A DNA stretch of 21,892 nt from Collinsella sp. (GCA_019419555.1 DXZR01000039.1:1-21892); one strand, 5' to 3'. Positions 6,933-15,243 are shown, numbered from the stretch's first letter. Translations and numbers: made by a program. The notes: generated by a model from the letters alone, not told the origin.

Positions 6933-9599
6933 ATGACACCTCTCGCAAAACGTCTCCCGCGCGAGCTGCACCGCAATATCGGTAAGTACCTGGGCATCTT
7001 TTTGCTTATGTGCGGAAGCATTGCCCTTACATCGGGCTTTTTGCTCGCGGCGCATTCCATCGGCTGCCTTATCGACGACATGCGCGATGCGTACGCGATC
7101 GAGGACGGCCGCGTGACCACCTCCTTCGAGGCCACCAAAGACCAGCTCAAGGCAGCCGAGGACGCGGCAGACGACGTCGGCGGCGTCACGCTCTACAAGA
7201 ATTTCTCCATCGATGCCATCATCAAAAAGACCGCCGGCGACGATGGAACCAAGCGCACGCTGCGCACCTATGCGCACCGCACCAAGGTCGATATCGCGTC
7301 CTACTGCGAAGGCAGGCAGCCTAAGGCGGACGATGAGGTGGCAATCGACCGTGTCTTCGCCACCAATAACAACCTGTCCGTGGGCGATAAAGTCGAGCTC
7401 GAGGGTCGCACCTACACCATCTGCGGCATCATGACCCAGCCCGATAGCCAGGCGCTGTTCCTCAACAATTCGGACTTTACGGTGAACACCATCACGTACG
7501 GTGTGGCCGAGGTCACCGACGCCGGCTTTGCCGCGCTTAAGGACGCCGGCGGCGCGCCTGCCTACACCTACTCCTTTACCTTTACCGATCGCGATCTCTC
7601 CACCGCGGATCGCGTCGATGCGGAGCGGGATATGGTGGAGGCGCTCACCGATGCCGATGCACGCGTGGATGACCTCATCGACGCCGATTCCAACCAGGGC
7701 ATTGGCTACGCGCGCGACGACGTAGACGGCGACTCCATGATGTGGATGACGCTGCTCGACATCATCATCGTGATCATGGCGTTCGTCTTTGTGGTCCTTA
7801 CCGACGCCACCATCGAGGAGGAGAGCGCCATCATCGGCACGCTGCTCGCCAGCGGCTATCGTCGACGCGAGATCGTGCTGCACTACCTTGCGCTTCCCGC
7901 CATCGTGGGCGTGGTCGCGGTGCTTTTGGGCACTGCGCTCGGCGTCGTGTTCTTTACCGAGCCCATGCGCAGCCTCTATTACGGCTCGTACAGCCTGCCG
8001 CCCTTCCAGGTGTACTGGAGCTGGGAGATCTTTGTGAAGTGCGCCGTGGTTCCCGCCGCTGCGCTCATCCTCATCACGCTGGTGGGTCTGCTTCGCAAGA
8101 TGGGCAAGACGCCGTTGCAGTTTCTTCGCCACGAGGCGAGCGGCAAGTCTGGCACCAAGCGCGGCCTGCAGCTGCCGGAGCGCATGGGCTTTGTCTCGCG
8201 CTTCCGCCTGCGTATCTTCCTGCGCAACCTGGGCAACTTCGCCACGCTCTTCGTGGGCATTGCGTTTGCCTCGCTGCTGCTGCTCTTTGGCCTGGCGATT
8301 CTGCCCACGATGACGCACTACGCGGACAACCTCGAGACGAGCCTGGTCGCCGAGCACCAGTACACGCTCAAGGCTCCGCTGGAGCTCGAGGGCACTGCCG
8401 AGGAGCGCGAGCAGTGGTCGGCACTCGAGTGCTTGCAGTCGGTTGACGGCGCGCTGCTTTCTGCCGCCCAAGATGCCGATGACGAGCTCGACGACGCGGC
8501 CGATGCGGCGCAGGCGGCAGCCGATGCCGCGACCGCATCCCCGTCTGCCGAGAGCCTGGCCGCGGCGCAGGACGCGCTCGCCAAGGTCCAGGACAAGAAG
8601 GATGTGCTTTATGCGCGCCTCGATGACCTTGCCGATGCTCTCGGCTGCGACCACGATGAGGCTATCGACCTGATCGACAAGGCCTCTAAGATCGACACTG
8701 ACAACGACGATATCCACCCGGTCAATACGACCGATAACGGCGCGGGCGCAATCGCACAGGCCGAGAAATACGCCGTCTACCAGCTGCAATACGACCGCGG
8801 CGACGGAAATGGCGAGGAGACGATTTCCATCTACGGCATCTCGCCCGATTCGCGCTACTGGAAAGGACTGGACGTCAGCGACGGACGCGTCGTCTTTGGC
8901 GGTGGCTTGCTCGACAAGTTTGGCTGGAGCGAGGGTCAGAAGGTTAAGCTTCGCGACAAGTACGAGGGCGAGAATTATTCCTTTGAGTACGTGGGCAAGG
9001 ACTGCGTTTGGGGCTCTAAGTCGGATATGAATGTCTATATGAGCATCGAAGACTTTAACGAGCTGTTTGACAACGATGCGGCCTACTTTAACGGCTACGT
9101 GAGCAACGAGAAGCTCGACCTCGACGCGCGCTACTTTGCCGGCGATACCACGCCCGACGACATGCGCGCCGTGGGCGACCAGTTCATCGGCATGATGAGC
9201 AAAATGATCGGCATGATGGTTGGGCTTGCGGTGTTCATCTTCTTGCTGTTTATGTACCTGCTGACCAAGGCTGTGATCGACCACAGCGCCCGTTCGATCA
9301 GCTACATGAAAGTCTTTGGCTATCGCGATAGCGAGATTTCGCATCTGTACATCCGCTCGATCACGTTGTGCGTGGCAGCGTCACTCGTGCTGAGCCTGCC
9401 GGTCATTATTGGCTCGCTAACGGCCATCTTCCGCTCGATGCTGCTCGCCTATAACGGCAATATCGAGATCTACGTGCCCGCTTGGTCCATGGCGGCGTGC
9501 GCAGGAATCGGCTTTGCGACCTACCTGGTCGTGGCGCTGCTGCACACGCGCTCCATCAAGCGCGTCAGTCTGGCCGAAGCCCTCAAAGTCCAAGAGTAG
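6933..9599 (+). CDS. FtsX-family ABC permease with large extracytoplasmic insertion
   Basis: An 888-residue permease. It has an N-terminal membrane segment (about 18-41), an extracytoplasmic MacB-PCD-like domain, a first FtsX core of three membrane segments (about 269-390), a central pair around 400-460, a second extracytoplasmic domain (about 465-745), and a second FtsX core at the C-terminus (about 750-880). Residues about 511-589 are an Ala/Asp/Glu-rich helical stretch predicted to be coiled coil, sitting in the second extracytoplasmic domain. ATG 6933 has AGGCGG at 6923-6928 overlapping the stop of the ATPase gene. The duplicated core fits a monomeric or self-dimerising mechanotransmitter. 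Its own TAG stop codon is the first three bases of a REP-like repeat. Confidence 0.9.
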   Translation: MTPLAKRLPRELHRNIGKYLGIFLLMCGSIALTSGFLLAAHSIGCLIDDMRDAYAIEDGRVTTSFEATKDQLKAAEDAADDVGGVTLYKNFSIDAIIKKTAGDDGTKRTLRTYAHRTKVDIASYCEGRQPKADDEVAIDRVFATNNNLSVGDKVELEGRTYTICGIMTQPDSQALFLNNSDFTVNTITYGVAEVTDAGFAALKDAGGAPAYTYSFTFTDRDLSTADRVDAERDMVEALTDADARVDDLIDADSNQGIGYARDDVDGDSMMWMTLLDIIIVIMAFVFVVLTDATIEEESAIIGTLLASGYRRREIVLHYLALPAIVGVVAVLLGTALGVVFFTEPMRSLYYGSYSLPPFQVYWSWEIFVKCAVVPAAALILITLVGLLRKMGKTPLQFLRHEASGKSGTKRGLQLPERMGFVSRFRLRIFLRNLGNFATLFVGIAFASLLLLFGLAILPTMTHYADNLETSLVAEHQYTLKAPLELEGTAEEREQWSALECLQSVDGALLSAAQDADDELDDAADAAQAAADAATASPSAESLAAAQDALAKVQDKKDVLYARLDDLADALGCDHDEAIDLIDKASKIDTDNDDIHPVNTTDNGAGAIAQAEKYAVYQLQYDRGDGNGEETISIYGISPDSRYWKGLDVSDGRVVFGGGLLDKFGWSEGQKVKLRDKYEGENYSFEYVGKDCVWGSKSDMNVYMSIEDFNELFDNDAAYFNGYVSNEKLDLDARYFAGDTTPDDMRAVGDQFIGMMSKMIGMMVGLAVFIFLLFMYLLTKAVIDHSARSISYMKVFGYRDSEISHLYIRSITLCVAASLVLSLPVIIGSLTAIFRSMLLAYNGNIEIYVPAWSMAACAGIGFATYLVVALLHTRSIKRVSLAEALKVQE

Positions 9600-9626
9600 T
9601 CATTTAAGAACGTCCCCAATGACTAG
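9597..9626. repeat. REP-like repeat copy
   Basis: This 30-nt copy begins TAGTCATTTAAGAACGTC and ends with CCCAATGACTAG. It has 8-bp arms, TAGTCATT and AATGACTA, around a 13-nt centre, so it can fold as a hairpin. It matches the copies at 6087-6116 (inverted partner of a pair) and 18012-18040. Its first three bases are the stop codon of the FtsX-family gene. Confidence 0.85.
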
Positions 9627-9635
9627 GTGCCGTAC

Positions 9636-9666
9636 TTGACTTTAACTCTGCTTTAACTGGTACCAT
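9636..9666 (+). promoter_or_regulatory. Candidate promoter of the DUF362 gene with 11-nt direct repeats
   Basis: TTGACT at 9636-9641 is a good -35 match. The best -10 is TACCAT at 9661-9666 after a 19-nt gap, with an extended TGG just before it. CTTTAACT occurs twice (9640-9647 and 9651-9658), spaced 11 nt start to start, between the two boxes. Direct repeats one helical turn apart are typical of OmpR/PhoB-type regulator sites, which would here occlude or reshape the promoter. Confidence 0.5.
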
Positions 9667-9708
9667 CCTCTATGTCTGTAACGCCATATAGACCGAGGGG
9701 ATAGATCT

Positions 9709-10905
9709 ATGACCGCAACTGCACCCGCTAAGGTGTACTTCACCAACCTGCGCACGCATGCTCGCGAGAGCCAGCTCGACAAGCTCAAGCGCCTCATCCG
9801 TCACGCCGGTATCGAGCAGATCGACTTCGAGAACAAGTTCGTCGCCATCAAGATTCACTTTGGCGAGCTGGGCAACCTGAGCTTTTTGCGCCCCAACTAC
9901 GCCCGCGCCGTCGCGGATGTCGTGAAGGAGCTGGGCGGCAAGCCCTTCCTCACCGACTGCAACACGCTCTATGTCGGTAGCCGCAAAAACGCGCTCGAGC
10001 ACATCGATACCGCCTACCAGAACGGCTTTACCCCGTATGCTACGGGTTGCCAGATCATCATTGCCGACGGCCTCAAGGGCACCGACGAGGCGCTTGTCCC
10101 GGTCGAGGGCGGCGAGTACGTGCACGAGGCCAAGATCGGTCAGGCGCTCATGGATGCCGATATCGTGATCAGCCTCACCCACTTTAAGGGTCATGAGCAG
10201 GCCGGCTTTGGCGGCGCCATGAAGAACCTGGGCATGGGCGGCGGCAGCCGCGCCGGCAAGATGGAGCAGCATGCCGCCGGCAAGCCGAACGTCTCGACCG
10301 AGCACTGCGTTGGCTGCCGTGCCTGCGAAAAGATCTGCGCGCACGACGCTGTCTCGTTCAACGACACCCGCGAGCGCGAGCTTGCCAACGGCAACACCCG
10401 CACGGTGCACGTGGCCACCATCGACCACGATCGCTGCGTGGGCTGCGGTCGCTGCATTGCGGCATGCAACCAGGACTGCATCAAGCCCGGCTATGACGCC
10501 GCGGCCGACGTGCTCAACTGCAAGATCGCCGAGTACACCAAGGCCGTCGTCGACGGTCGCCCGAGCTTCCATATCTCGCTTGCCATGGATATCAGCCCCA
10601 ATTGCGATTGCCATCCCGAAAACGATACGCCTATCGTCAACGACATCGGCATGTTCGCGAGCTTCGACCCGGTCGCCATCGACCAGGCCTGCGCCGATGC
10701 CGTCATGGCATCCGAGCCGCTGCCCAACACCGAGCTCACCGATAGCGCGGCCAAGATGGAGCACAACCACGAGCATCTGGAGGGCGAGCAGGCCAAGGAT
10801 CCCTTCTGCATCACGCATCCCGACACCGACTGGCGAGTGTGCATCGCGCATGCCGAGAAGATCGGCCTGGGCACGAGCAAGTACGAGCTTATCGAGGTCA
10901 AGTAG
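9709..10905 (+). CDS. DUF362 domain protein with 2[4Fe-4S] ferredoxin domain
   Basis: A 398-residue soluble iron-sulfur protein. Residues 1-190 and 275-398 make a DUF362 fold, with the second half including the FASFDPVAIDQACAD segment typical of the family. A bacterial ferredoxin unit is inserted at about 195-260: CVGCRACEKIC starting near residue 200 and CVGCGRCIAAC starting near 243, each with a further Cys or Pro spacing that fits two 4Fe-4S clusters. There is no signal peptide. DUF362 proteins with ferredoxin inserts are widespread in anaerobes and are presumed redox proteins; no substrate is established. ATG 9709 has GAGGGG 8 nt upstream. It is flanked by a promoter at 9636 and a bidirectional terminator, so it is monocistronic. 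Confidence 0.92.
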   Translation: MTATAPAKVYFTNLRTHARESQLDKLKRLIRHAGIEQIDFENKFVAIKIHFGELGNLSFLRPNYARAVADVVKELGGKPFLTDCNTLYVGSRKNALEHIDTAYQNGFTPYATGCQIIIADGLKGTDEALVPVEGGEYVHEAKIGQALMDADIVISLTHFKGHEQAGFGGAMKNLGMGGGSRAGKMEQHAAGKPNVSTEHCVGCRACEKICAHDAVSFNDTRERELANGNTRTVHVATIDHDRCVGCGRCIAACNQDCIKPGYDAAADVLNCKIAEYTKAVVDGRPSFHISLAMDISPNCDCHPENDTPIVNDIGMFASFDPVAIDQACADAVMASEPLPNTELTDSAAKMEHNHEHLEGEQAKDPFCITHPDTDWRVCIAHAEKIGLGTSKYELIEVK

Positions 10906-10952
10906 CGCCTAGCTATTGGACAAAATAAGCGCCTTTGTAGCGTAAGTTGAGC

Positions 10953-10992
10953 AAAAGCCGCCCGTGAGCACAGCGCCCACGGGCGGTTTTTT
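10953..10992. terminator. Bidirectional intrinsic terminator
   Basis: CCGCCCGTG (10958-10966) pairs perfectly with CACGGGCGG (10978-10986) around an 11-nt loop; the stem extends by AAAA/TTTT. A T-run at 10987-10992 serves the plus strand and the A-run at 10953-10956 serves the minus strand. It sits between the convergent DUF362 and hydrolase genes and can end both. Confidence 0.9.
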
Positions 10993-11068
10993 GGAAGTGC
11001 GAGGAAAATCGAATAGCGCCGACCACAAACCGATTTTTGGCAACAAAACCCCAGACGTTGCTTTTTGC

Positions 11069-12034
11069 CTAAAAATACTCGTCGAGGAAGTCGTCGACCG
11101 TGTTCCAGTAGAGTTCGGGGTCGACCTGCGCGCTCTTGGCGTGGGTGGCGCCATGGACGGTGAGCTTTTGCTTGACCTTGCTGGCGCACGCGTCGTAGTT
11201 TTGGTCGAGCATGCTGTACGGCACAAAGGTGTCTTGGTCACCGTGGATAAACAGCATGGGAACCGTCGCGCGCTTGAGCTGTTCCACGCTGCTCGCCTTA
11301 TGAAAGTCGTAGCCCGCGCGCACGTTGCACACCAAGTTTGCTACATCGAGCAAGGGAAAGCTGGGCAGGCCGAACACGTCCTTGAGCTGCAGAGAAAACT
11401 CGTCCCAAACACTCGTATAACCGCAGTCCTCGATAATGCATTTCACGTTTGCGGGCAGAGATTCCCCCGCGACGTTCATGGCGGTCGCCGCGCCCATGGA
11501 TTCGCCAAAGACCAGGATGCGCGCCTTGGGGTCAGCCTGAACGATTCGCTCGATCCATGCGACGATGTCGAGGCGTTCGGGCCAGCCCATGCCGATATAG
11601 TCGCCGCCGGAGCGCTCGTGGGCGCGGGCGGCGGGTGCGAGTACGTTCATGCCGCGGTCGTGGAATCGCTTGACGTATCGGGCCATACCGATGGGCTCGT
11701 TGGTATATCCATGCAGGCAGACGGCATAGTCGTGCGTGCTTTCCGAGGCGGCAAAATACCAAGCGGCGAGCTCGGTTCCGTCATCTGCGGTAAGGCTGCT
11801 GCTCTCGCGGTTCTCCTTAAACCACGCCCGTGCCTCGGTGTCCTCGGCATCCGGCTGCTCACCTTCTTTGTCGTTCTTGCTATCCTGCATCATCTTCATG
11901 GTGTACGGCGCTTGGGGGTTCAGGGCAAAGTCAAACAAAAAGTTGCCGGCAAACCCCAGCAGCGCGACAACGACTACCAACGTAACAATGCCGGCTATCT
12001 TGAGCTTTCGATGGGGGTGTGCGCTTTGAGGCAT
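11069..12034 (-). CDS. Membrane-anchored alpha/beta hydrolase (BEM46/YqkD-like)
   Basis: A 321-residue hydrolase. One N-terminal membrane segment (about residues 11-34) anchors it with the catalytic domain outside. The fold is complete: an oxyanion-strand HGYTNEP (starting near 109), nucleophile elbow GESMG with S179, acid D268 in HGDQDTFVP, and base H298 in HGATHAKS, so the triad S179-D268-H298 is intact. BEM46/YqkD-like hydrolases usually lack a known substrate; an esterase or lipid-directed role is possible. ATG 12034 has AAGGAGAA 6 nt upstream. The promoter on the minus strand, TTGACG-17-CATAAT, is bracketed by two identical-class palindromes, so expression is probably under a dedicated repressor. 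It converges on the DUF362 gene and shares its terminator. Confidence 0.9.
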   Translation of the reverse strand: MPQSAHPHRKLKIAGIVTLVVVVALLGFAGNFLFDFALNPQAPYTMKMMQDSKNDKEGEQPDAEDTEARAWFKENRESSSLTADDGTELAAWYFAASESTHDYAVCLHGYTNEPIGMARYVKRFHDRGMNVLAPAARAHERSGGDYIGMGWPERLDIVAWIERIVQADPKARILVFGESMGAATAMNVAGESLPANVKCIIEDCGYTSVWDEFSLQLKDVFGLPSFPLLDVANLVCNVRAGYDFHKASSVEQLKRATVPMLFIHGDQDTFVPYSMLDQNYDACASKVKQKLTVHGATHAKSAQVDPELYWNTVDDFLDEYF

Positions 12035-12054
12035 TTACTGTTCTCCTTAAAGAT

Positions 12055-12113
12055 GTTAATACATCAACATTTAATGCAAGCGCATTATGGACGTTCGCCG
12101 TTGATGCGTCAAC
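12055..12113 (-). promoter_or_regulatory. Hydrolase promoter with paired operator-like palindromes
   Basis: On the minus strand TTGACG (12112-12107) and CATAAT (12089-12084) are 17 nt apart, a strong sigma-70-type promoter with its start near 12077. Site B, GTTGATGCGTCAAC (12100-12113), covers the -35 box. Site A, GTTAATACATCAAC (12055-12068), is the same motif on the other strand and lies just after the start site. The shared pattern is GTTGATG-YRTYAAC, centre to centre 45 bp. One site over -35 and one downstream is a classical repressor layout. No regulator gene lies alongside. Confidence 0.7.
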
Positions 12114-12148
12114 AGGCAAAGAATGGGTAAACAAAGGGTCACGTATGG

Positions 12149-12185
12149 TGCAAATTTCGCACGTACCCAGACGCTTTGATATAGT
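12149..12185 (+). promoter_or_regulatory. Candidate hemolysin-III promoter and upstream palindrome
   Basis: TATAGT at 12180-12185 is a good -10 match; TTCGCA at 12156-12161 with an 18-nt gap is a moderate -35. The -35 is inside an imperfect palindrome, GTGCAAATTTCGCAC (12149-12163, 12 of 15 positions symmetric), which could be an operator. The start site would be near 12192, 29 nt before ATG 12221. Confidence 0.45.
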
Positions 12186-12220
12186 GTTGAGAACTCTTTA
12201 CGTTGGAGGATGTAACCGGC

Positions 12221-12904
12221 ATGTCCGATTCGAGCGACAGTTCTAAGCCGCGACCCAAGACCGCGGCCGTTCCGCAGTACACGGTGGGCGAGGAGATCAT
12301 GAACTCCGTCACCCATGGTGTTGGCTGCCTGCTGGGTATCGCGGGCTTGGTGCTCCTGATCGTATTCGCTGCCCTGCGCGGCGGAGGCCCGGCCCACATG
12401 GCCGCGGCGATTGTCTATGGCGTCAGCATCATTCTCGAATATCTGGCCTCCACGCTCTACCATGCGATTCAGCCCGCGCGCGCCAAGCGCGTGTTTCGCA
12501 TCATCGACCACAGCTGCATCTACCTGCTCATAGCCGGCAGCTATACGCCGTTTTGCCTCATCACGCTCGCAAACGACGGCGGCCCTATGCTGTTCTTTGC
12601 CGTGTGGGCCATCGCCATCATCGGCATCGCGCTCGAGTGCTTTTTGCGCGAGCGTCAGCCGCATTGGGTAAGCGGCCTGGTCTACTTGCTGATGGGCTGG
12701 CTTGTCATCTTTAAGCTGCCCGAGCTCGTGTCGCTGCTCAACCCCGTCGCGCTTGCCCTGCTCGCTGTCGGCGGCGTGTGCTATACCGTGGGCGTGCCGT
12801 TCTATATCGCCAAAAACGTGCGCTATCTGCACAGTGTTTTCCACTTGTGGGTGCTCGCCGGCAGCATTTTCCAGTTCATGGCGGTGATCCTCTTCGTAAT
12901 CTAG
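12221..12904 (+). CDS. Hemolysin III / PAQR-family membrane protein
   Basis: A 227-residue protein with seven membrane segments. Family motifs are all present: EEIMNSVTHGVG at about 24-35, STLYH with S77 and H81, the RIIDHSCIYLLIAGSYTPF block with D96 and H97, and YLHSVFHLWVLAGS with H204 and H208. The Ser/His/Asp/His set is the zinc-binding hydrolase-like site of the PAQR superfamily, to which adiponectin receptors belong. The 'hemolysin' name is historical; a lipid amidase or membrane-homeostasis role is more likely, as inferred from the superfamily. ATG 12221 lies 10 nt after GGAGGA. The N-terminal 20 residues are Ser/Lys-rich and cytosolic. Confidence 0.92.
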   Translation: MSDSSDSSKPRPKTAAVPQYTVGEEIMNSVTHGVGCLLGIAGLVLLIVFAALRGGGPAHMAAAIVYGVSIILEYLASTLYHAIQPARAKRVFRIIDHSCIYLLIAGSYTPFCLITLANDGGPMLFFAVWAIAIIGIALECFLRERQPHWVSGLVYLLMGWLVIFKLPELVSLLNPVALALLAVGGVCYTVGVPFYIAKNVRYLHSVFHLWVLAGSIFQFMAVILFVI

Positions 12905-12946
12905 CGACCACGCCCACGGCCCCGCTCGCACGGGCGACCGGCGCAA

Positions 12947-12976
12947 TTGCCGTATCCGCCATCAACGTTTTACCCT
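12947..12976 (+). promoter_or_regulatory. Weak candidate promoter of the CNNM-type gene
   Basis: TTGCCG (12947-12952) and TACCCT (12971-12976) are 18 nt apart. The -10 box matches the consensus at only three positions, so the call is tentative; the 107-nt gap after the previous gene is otherwise featureless. Confidence 0.3.
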
Positions 12977-13011
12977 AACGTCCCGAATCTTGGAGGTTCG
13001 AGAAACTCCCG

Positions 13012-14385
13012 ATGGACATAACCATCTCCCTTATTACCACGCTCGTCCTGACACTTATCAACGGCTACTTCTCCATGTCCGAGATGGCTCTCACCACGGC
13101 TAAGCGCGCCGTGTTGGAGCACGATGCCGAGGAGGGCGATAAGCGCGCCGAGCGCGCCGTCCAGCTCGCCGCCGACTCCGACCAGCTGCTCGCCACCATC
13201 CAGGTCGCCATCACGCTCGTGGGCTTCGCCTCGTCTGCCGTCGCCTCGACGAGCCTGTCCGACCCGCTTGCCACGTGGCTCATGAGCTTTGGCATCGCGC
13301 CGCTTTCCGCCATCGCGCGCGGCCTGGCGCCGGTCATCATCACCGTCGCCGTCGCCTTTGTGTCCATTGTGATCGGCGAGCTCGTGCCCAAGCGCATCGG
13401 CCTCGCTAACGCCGAGGGCGTATCCAAGCAGGTCGTGGGACCGCTCTCCGTGTTCCAAAAGATCGCCCGCCCGCTCGTGTGGCTGACTGGCGCCTGCTCT
13501 GACGGCCTGGCCCGCATCCTGCGCATCAAGAGCGCCGATGACCGCCAGAACGTCTCGGAGGAAGAGATCAAGTACATGGTCTCGGAACAGGACGACCTGC
13601 TCGACGAGGAAAAGCGCATGATCCACGAGATCTTCGACCTGGGCGACACCGTGGCTCGCGAGGTCATGGTGCCGCGCGTGGACACCACCATGTGCGAGGA
13701 CGACGAGACGGTCGCCGATGTGCTGTCCACTATGCGCCAGACCGGCTTCAGCCGCATCCCCGTCTACCACGAGGATCCCGACAACGTCGCGGGAATCGCG
13801 CACATCAAGGACCTGATCCAGCCCGCGCTCGACGGCAAGGGCGACCAGCCCATCGCCAGCTATTTGCGCGATGCCACCTTTGTGCCCGATACCAAGGACA
13901 TCCTGCCGCTGCTGTCCGAGATGCAGACCTCGCACGACCAGATTGTGGTCGTCGTGGACGAGTACGGCGGCACGGCCGGCATCATCACCATCGAAGATAT
14001 CGTCGAGGAGATCGTCGGCGAGATCGAGGACGAGTTCGACCCCGACAACAAGTACCTCACGCGCCTTTCGCGCCGTGAGTGGCTCGTCGATGGGCGTTTT
14101 TCGTGCGATGACGCGATTGAGCTTGGTTGGCCGCTCGAGGAAAGCGATGATTATGAGACCATCGCCGGCTGGATTTTGGAGCTTTGCGACTCGGTGCCCG
14201 ACATCGGAGAGGTGTTTGAGGTCGCAGGGTACAAGTTCAAGGTACAGTCGATGCGTGGCCAGCGCATCTCGCTCATTCGCGTGATCGCTCCGGCCGAAAC
14301 CGATAAGAAGGATTCCGAGTCCTCGGCAGAGAAGCCGGCGGCGTCGGGCGCGGGTTCTGCGGACCCGCACGACGGCGACGAGTAG
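13012..14385 (+). CDS. CNNM/CorC-family protein (DUF21, CBS pair, CorC_HlyC)
   Basis: A 457-residue membrane protein. Residues 1-180 form the DUF21 (CNNM) transmembrane domain starting with an NGYFSMSEMAL segment, whose Asn and Ser are conserved in the family. A CBS pair follows, CBS1 at about 218-275 (VMVPRVDT start) and CBS2 at about 284-343 (DEYGGTAGIITIEDIVEEIVGEIEDEFD end), then a CorC_HlyC domain at about 348-425 and an acidic Ser/Glu tail. Bacterial CNNM/CorC proteins export Mg2+ with Na+ in exchange; the hemolysin label is historical. The ribosome site GGAGG (12992-12996) is 15 nt before ATG 13012, longer than usual, but no in-frame start lies closer. The next gene begins 24 nt after the stop, so the two probably form an operon. 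Confidence 0.93.
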   Translation: MDITISLITTLVLTLINGYFSMSEMALTTAKRAVLEHDAEEGDKRAERAVQLAADSDQLLATIQVAITLVGFASSAVASTSLSDPLATWLMSFGIAPLSAIARGLAPVIITVAVAFVSIVIGELVPKRIGLANAEGVSKQVVGPLSVFQKIARPLVWLTGACSDGLARILRIKSADDRQNVSEEEIKYMVSEQDDLLDEEKRMIHEIFDLGDTVAREVMVPRVDTTMCEDDETVADVLSTMRQTGFSRIPVYHEDPDNVAGIAHIKDLIQPALDGKGDQPIASYLRDATFVPDTKDILPLLSEMQTSHDQIVVVVDEYGGTAGIITIEDIVEEIVGEIEDEFDPDNKYLTRLSRREWLVDGRFSCDDAIELGWPLEESDDYETIAGWILELCDSVPDIGEVFEVAGYKFKVQSMRGQRISLIRVIAPAETDKKDSESSAEKPAASGAGSADPHDGDE

Positions 14386-14409
14386 GGCAAGGAAGAGTAG
14401 GGGAGAGTT

Positions 14410-15243
14410 ATGGCAGGCCTGTTCAACATCCTTAAGGTCACCGTCAGCGAGGACAAGATTTGCGCGCACGTGCTGGTGAACCCCGGCATGCCGCTCATGA
14501 CCTCGGAGGATATCGAGGCTACGGCGCGCGTGTACTACCTGGTGCCCGCGATTGCCAAGCACCTGTGCCTGGGCGATTCGGGTCGCGAGTTCCAGGACTG
14601 CATGGGCCAGACCGAGCTTTGCCACCTGCTGGAGCACGTGACGGTCGAGCTCATGAACGAGACCGGTCTTGCCGGCAGCATCTCGTGCGGTCGCACGCGC
14701 GTGAGCGAGCATGACGAGCGTGTCTTTGAGGTTGAGCTTTCGTGTCCCGATGACGCGTTGGCCATCGGCGCTCTGTCGTCGGCGACCTTTATGATGGATT
14801 GGGCGTACCTGCACGCCGACCAGCCGGCCCCCGACGTGGAAGGCACGGTCGCTGGCCTGCGCAACCTGGTGCTGGGCATGCGTGCCGAGGCCGAGGGCAA
14901 GGACCCGCACGAGGCCGTTGCCGCTGCGAACGGCGAAGATGCTGTCGAGGACGAGGGCGCTGACGAGGGCGATGTGCCGGCCGACGCCGAGTCCGTTGCC
15001 GATGCGACCGCCGAGCCTGTTCCCACCGAGCCCCAGGGTGTCCCCAACTTTGACGACGAGCCCCAGGTGGCGATTGATACCGAGGGCGCGGTTGCCGAGA
15101 ACCACGAGGCCTCCGCTGCCGTCTTTGGCGGTGCGGCGACGGTTCCGGCAGGGCCTGCGCATGAGGGCGGCCTGCCGCTCGTGGACGGCGCCGGCGAGGA
15201 CCCGGGTGCCACGGTGGCCATGCCGGCGATGCCTCAGGAGTAG
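14410..15243 (+). CDS. Stand-alone protein resembling the cyanophycin synthetase N-terminal domain
   Basis: A 277-residue protein, not a well-known family. Residues about 50-130 resemble the N-terminal domain of cyanophycin synthetase: HLCLGDSGREF, then HLLEHVTVEL (72-81), then CGRTR (93-97) followed by VFEVEL. The remembered CphA equivalents are HGCSPGV, GHVIEHVALEL, FGRTR and VYNVVFEY. The ATP-grasp and Mur-ligase domains that make cyanophycin are absent, so it cannot be a synthetase; the domain anchors or positions polymer in CphA, and a binding role is a guess here. Residues about 160-277 are an acidic, Ala/Pro/Glu-rich low-complexity tail. No signal peptide or membrane segment is seen. 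ATG 14410 has GGGGAG 4 nt upstream. It follows the CNNM-type gene in an apparent operon. The gene is surely real; the homology is moderate. Confidence 0.8.
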   Translation: MAGLFNILKVTVSEDKICAHVLVNPGMPLMTSEDIEATARVYYLVPAIAKHLCLGDSGREFQDCMGQTELCHLLEHVTVELMNETGLAGSISCGRTRVSEHDERVFEVELSCPDDALAIGALSSATFMMDWAYLHADQPAPDVEGTVAGLRNLVLGMRAEAEGKDPHEAVAAANGEDAVEDEGADEGDVPADAESVADATAEPVPTEPQGVPNFDDEPQVAIDTEGAVAENHEASAAVFGGAATVPAGPAHEGGLPLVDGAGEDPGATVAMPAMPQE

